Positions 60,720-64,000 of a DNA stretch of 64,000 nt are shown one piece after another (the stretch's first letter is position 1; every line of letters begins with the position of its first letter). The notes under the pieces were generated by a model. The model had not been told where the DNA came from. It was given only the letters and a program-made list of their open reading frames with translations, and made no database searches. Source of the stretch: Sclerodactyla briareus (taxonomy: Eukaryota > Echinodermata > Holothuroidea > Dendrochirotida > Sclerodactylidae); contig JAODTK010002087.1 of the NCBI GenBank assembly GCA_026419785.1, positions 248,001 to 312,000 on the forward strand. Reading direction: 5' to 3'. The position numbers and the translations under genes were made by a program.

Positions 60720-63700
60720 GGTAGTGTGGACATTTCCCTCTGATTGGATTGTTTTTCTGCCTACATGAGGAAATTTGAAATCTTCGTCCACAAACGGTGA
60801 TGTCGTTATTAGAATTGTATTAGATAACCCCTCCACTAATTGAATGAATTTATTAGTGAAGATACTAACCTGTACACAGGCTGCCCCAAGTCCTATTTCT
60901 AGCTTAAATGAGGCAAGAAAGAGAGAAAGCATGCACCACTGGCAACCATGTCAACCACCCTCCAGTTATACTGAACTCCGCACAGTGTGAGGCCCGGCCT
61001 AAGGCATGAGCTTTTTGACATTTCCATGCAACAGATGGACCAGCCATGAACAAGCCGAACCCAATGGTTAGAAACCAGGAAATTACCTGGTTTTTTGTAG
61101 GCTACGACTATATCTTTAGAATCGAATCTGATTAGTTCCACAGAATTCTCCACCAGTGTATCACCCCACAAAATGATGTGTATTGAAATGAGCCAGTTCG
61201 GAGTTACAGTTGATGAGATGAATATGATCTCGTGTCAAATGTCATAGGGGATGACCTCGTGTTCGATGTTGGACGTACAGTGTGCAGAACGAGCTTCCGA
61301 AACTCTCCCCTGCTGAAAAATTACGATTCCTCCTCACAAAACTTTACAGATATCCTGCCATACTTATCAACAATAAATCCGAAAACATGGGATGATTGTG
61401 CGTTCCAATAGTGGTTACAGTTTAAAAATACTCCGTAATATATTCTCTGGGGGGAATCTTGCCTAATCTTGCTATTCCCATAACTGTTGTGTGACACTGC
61501 GTCATGCTCTCCACGAACTAAACTGCTTATTTCTCAGAACATGTCAGACATCATAGACTGAATTAATTGAACTCATCAGTGCTGTACACTCTGCAGCAAA
61601 ATTGAAAATTTTCAACGGAAGTTGGACTCGGAAATAGCAGTCCGATCAGGAAACATCCAACATGCTTGTCACACTGAATGTTCTGGGCATCATTAAAACA
61701 CAGGGAACTGACTGAATCCTACATCAGGTTTGACCATCCATCAATGAACCCACTGATCCGGATCCCCACCTCAACTTTATCACATGGCTTTCCACTGGCT
61801 TCAGGATTCCTTGCCTTAATTTGGTGACAGAGAACCATTTTCCGGGAACTAGAAAGCATGCATGATGATTTGCTATATCTGTTTCACAAGGAACCATGAA
61901 CCCCAACTCTCATTACCATTGGTTTTCACCAAATGTGAAGGGTCTACTCACTCTAGGTAATCTACCACCCATGTTTGATAACTGCATTATTGACATTAGT
62001 TTGCTTAGGATTGGTGTCACACACGCACCACACCCACACACACACAGGTGTGACTACATGCAACAAGCTCTTGCATCGAAAAAAAAATAATTGAGGAAAT
62101 ATCAATGCATTTGAAAAATGTCTTCCGTCCGACTGTAGTTTAATGCATGTGGTCCTGGTACTGGGTTTGTTGGTGGGGAGGTGGTGTTTCCCTTAAAGCT
62201 GTCAAAAATTAGAAGTTTAAAACATTGATGGCTTAGCGAGAGGTTTCTCAACCAATTCGACACTTTGCCCACTGATTGCATTTTGGACCTATACGGATTG
62301 AGTGTACCCTCAGTCCCAGGCAGAATGGGACTACTTCAGTTGGATGCACCAACATCTTGCCTGGACTTCACAGCAATGAAACACATAGGCACATAAACAG
62401 ACAAACACTATTGTGCATGAAAATCCTGAACATATTGGTCTAGTCAATTTGTTTGGGCGCCAGGTAGAATGTTGGCAATTTGTAGTTTTGTCCAACAACT
62501 GCCCAAATTTTCCTTTTCCCGATCTCGCCCAAAGTTTAAGACCTAAACAAATTGGGGCAGTTCACCCCTTACGAGGAATTCTTTTTTCCATATAAGCAGC
62601 AGTTTACAGATGGTGTATGTGTCACACTAATTATCATGGGTACAAACTGTCATATCATTATGACGGCATTCTTGGTCGCCGGATTTTGTCTCCATATCTG
62701 TGTAAACAAACTAATCGTGGTAGTATTATATACAGGATGAAATGCACCCCATATTTCTCAAATACACCTATTCTCATGTTCTCATAAACACCTGAACTTA
62801 ACTAACCCAACAAGTCAGTGAATATATTCAACTATATCATCTTCTACAGAAGTGCTATTACTCACAAATAGGATGGACCTCTCATTTCATAGACAAATGT
62901 ATATATATATAGTCCACATCCAATAAAATTGATTGTAAAACTGACAAAATTTGAACTTCAACAAAAATCTGGGCAATTTTGATGATGACCCTCCAAATAA
63001 CCTGAATGTCTGACTGGACCGGATGTAGTCTACAGCACCAAGTTTTGTGAAATTTTGAAAAAACGAAGACATGTGAACATTATGGACAATGCAGCAGCAC
63101 AACACCACAAAACCAAATATCCTTGAAAACTCATAGACTCCAAGAGGACCAATTTATGTCATTACACTATTCATGGCTGGAGAGGGCAAATTTGTTACCC
63201 GCTTTACCTTGAACTCCATGAAATATAAGGTGGTTGCCTTTCTCTAATAGTACCTATACAACTCCAAAGAAACAACTGAACTGACATCCAGAATATGGTG
63301 AATTGAAACTCATGTTGACGTATGAAGTTGGTTGTCCTTGATCCTGTCTGAAGGTCCGTCTCCTCGCACTGTAATCGACTAACACAGATCGCACAAACAT
63401 TATGGAGGACAGAGAGTTTTTAGCGACTCACGCGAATTGGGCTAATTCTTGAAGACTGTCGTAGTGTGTTCCACATGGCGTTACAGAGGGGCTGCTGGCT
63501 AACTTCAGGTCACTTCAGCAGAGTGATTTTCAGGGAGGCTGTCAGTCCAGATGGGCCAGTCTATTACACACGGTGGCTCATTTCAGGGCTCATGTTCACT
63601 TCCCGGAGAGAAACGCTTCGTAACTGTGAAGATGAGTCATCCATGTGGTTTGACTCTTAGGGATGGCTAACAAGCTTGGGCACACAATGCATGATATTAT

Positions 63701-64000
63701 GTGGTTAGGACATCTTAGAGCTTTGGCACAGTCTGGACACGCAATGCCCTGATAGTGTATAGTAATATTCAAATAAGCACGGAGGGTGGTGCAAACGCTC
63801 AATTCCAACCAATCAATTATGATGGATCATCACTATACGTGGTGAAAAAGAATGATATAGTCTGAACACAACAAAATACTAAGTAGATAACAAGCTTACT
63901 TACGAAACTTGAAATTCCGTACAAATGAGGAAATAAACCCGAATTGAGGAATATTATAAGTATTCAGAATGCGGTCTAATACAAACAATTTTAAAAACAC
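60720..64000. other. Upstream intron or 5' region, no exon recognised
   Basis: Earlier exons (N-terminus, TM1, start of the first extracellular domain) should lie here or beyond the right edge. I found no ABCA motif. No promoter can be assigned. Confidence 0.5.

Overview
This is eukaryotic DNA: long introns, canonical GT/AG splice sites, tRNA-derived SINEs, non-LTR retrotransposons and many minisatellites. I see no bacterial gene structure. The best guess for the organism is an invertebrate chordate, most likely an amphioxus (Branchiostoma). That rests on the ABCA1/4/7-type gene and on a habit, which I recall being reported from amphioxus, of minisatellites spanning exon-intron boundaries; it is an inference.

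One gene fills almost the whole window, on the minus strand. It is a full-size ABC transporter of subfamily A (ABCA1/ABCA4/ABCA7 group). I can place 29 exons in colinear order from about 60.7 kb down to position 1. In gene order they encode: the late first extracellular domain (60.7-49.0 kb), the first membrane domain (48.1-45.2 kb), the first nucleotide-binding domain with Walker A, Q-loop, signature, Walker B and H-loop (44.7-35.6 kb), the regulatory linker (34.9-31.5 kb), the start of the second half and second extracellular domain (17.3-11.8 kb), and membrane segments of the second half (1.8-0 kb). The second nucleotide-binding domain lies beyond the left edge and the N-terminus was not found. 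Exon phases join correctly at most junctions, so this is a real gene structure. Many exons carry single-base frame breaks. The same kind of single-base differences separates non-coding repeat copies, so I read most breaks as assembly error rather than decay.

The introns hold a CR1-like LINE (40.7-43.1 kb), two LINE fragments (14.8-15.6 kb, split by a hAT-like element, and 16.5-17.1 kb), at least five SINEs, foldback elements, a 1.5 kb tandem duplication (7.5-10.6 kb), and a 1 kb G-rich satellite (24.3-25.4 kb) in a 14 kb intron.

The most notable observation is that at least seven exons have a tandem repeat whose unit copies the end of that exon together with its 5' splice site (donors at 13.91, 44.49, 46.15, 49.03, 51.25, 54.65 and 57.28 kb). 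The repeat sequences are unrelated to each other, so the same process seems to have started independently at each donor.
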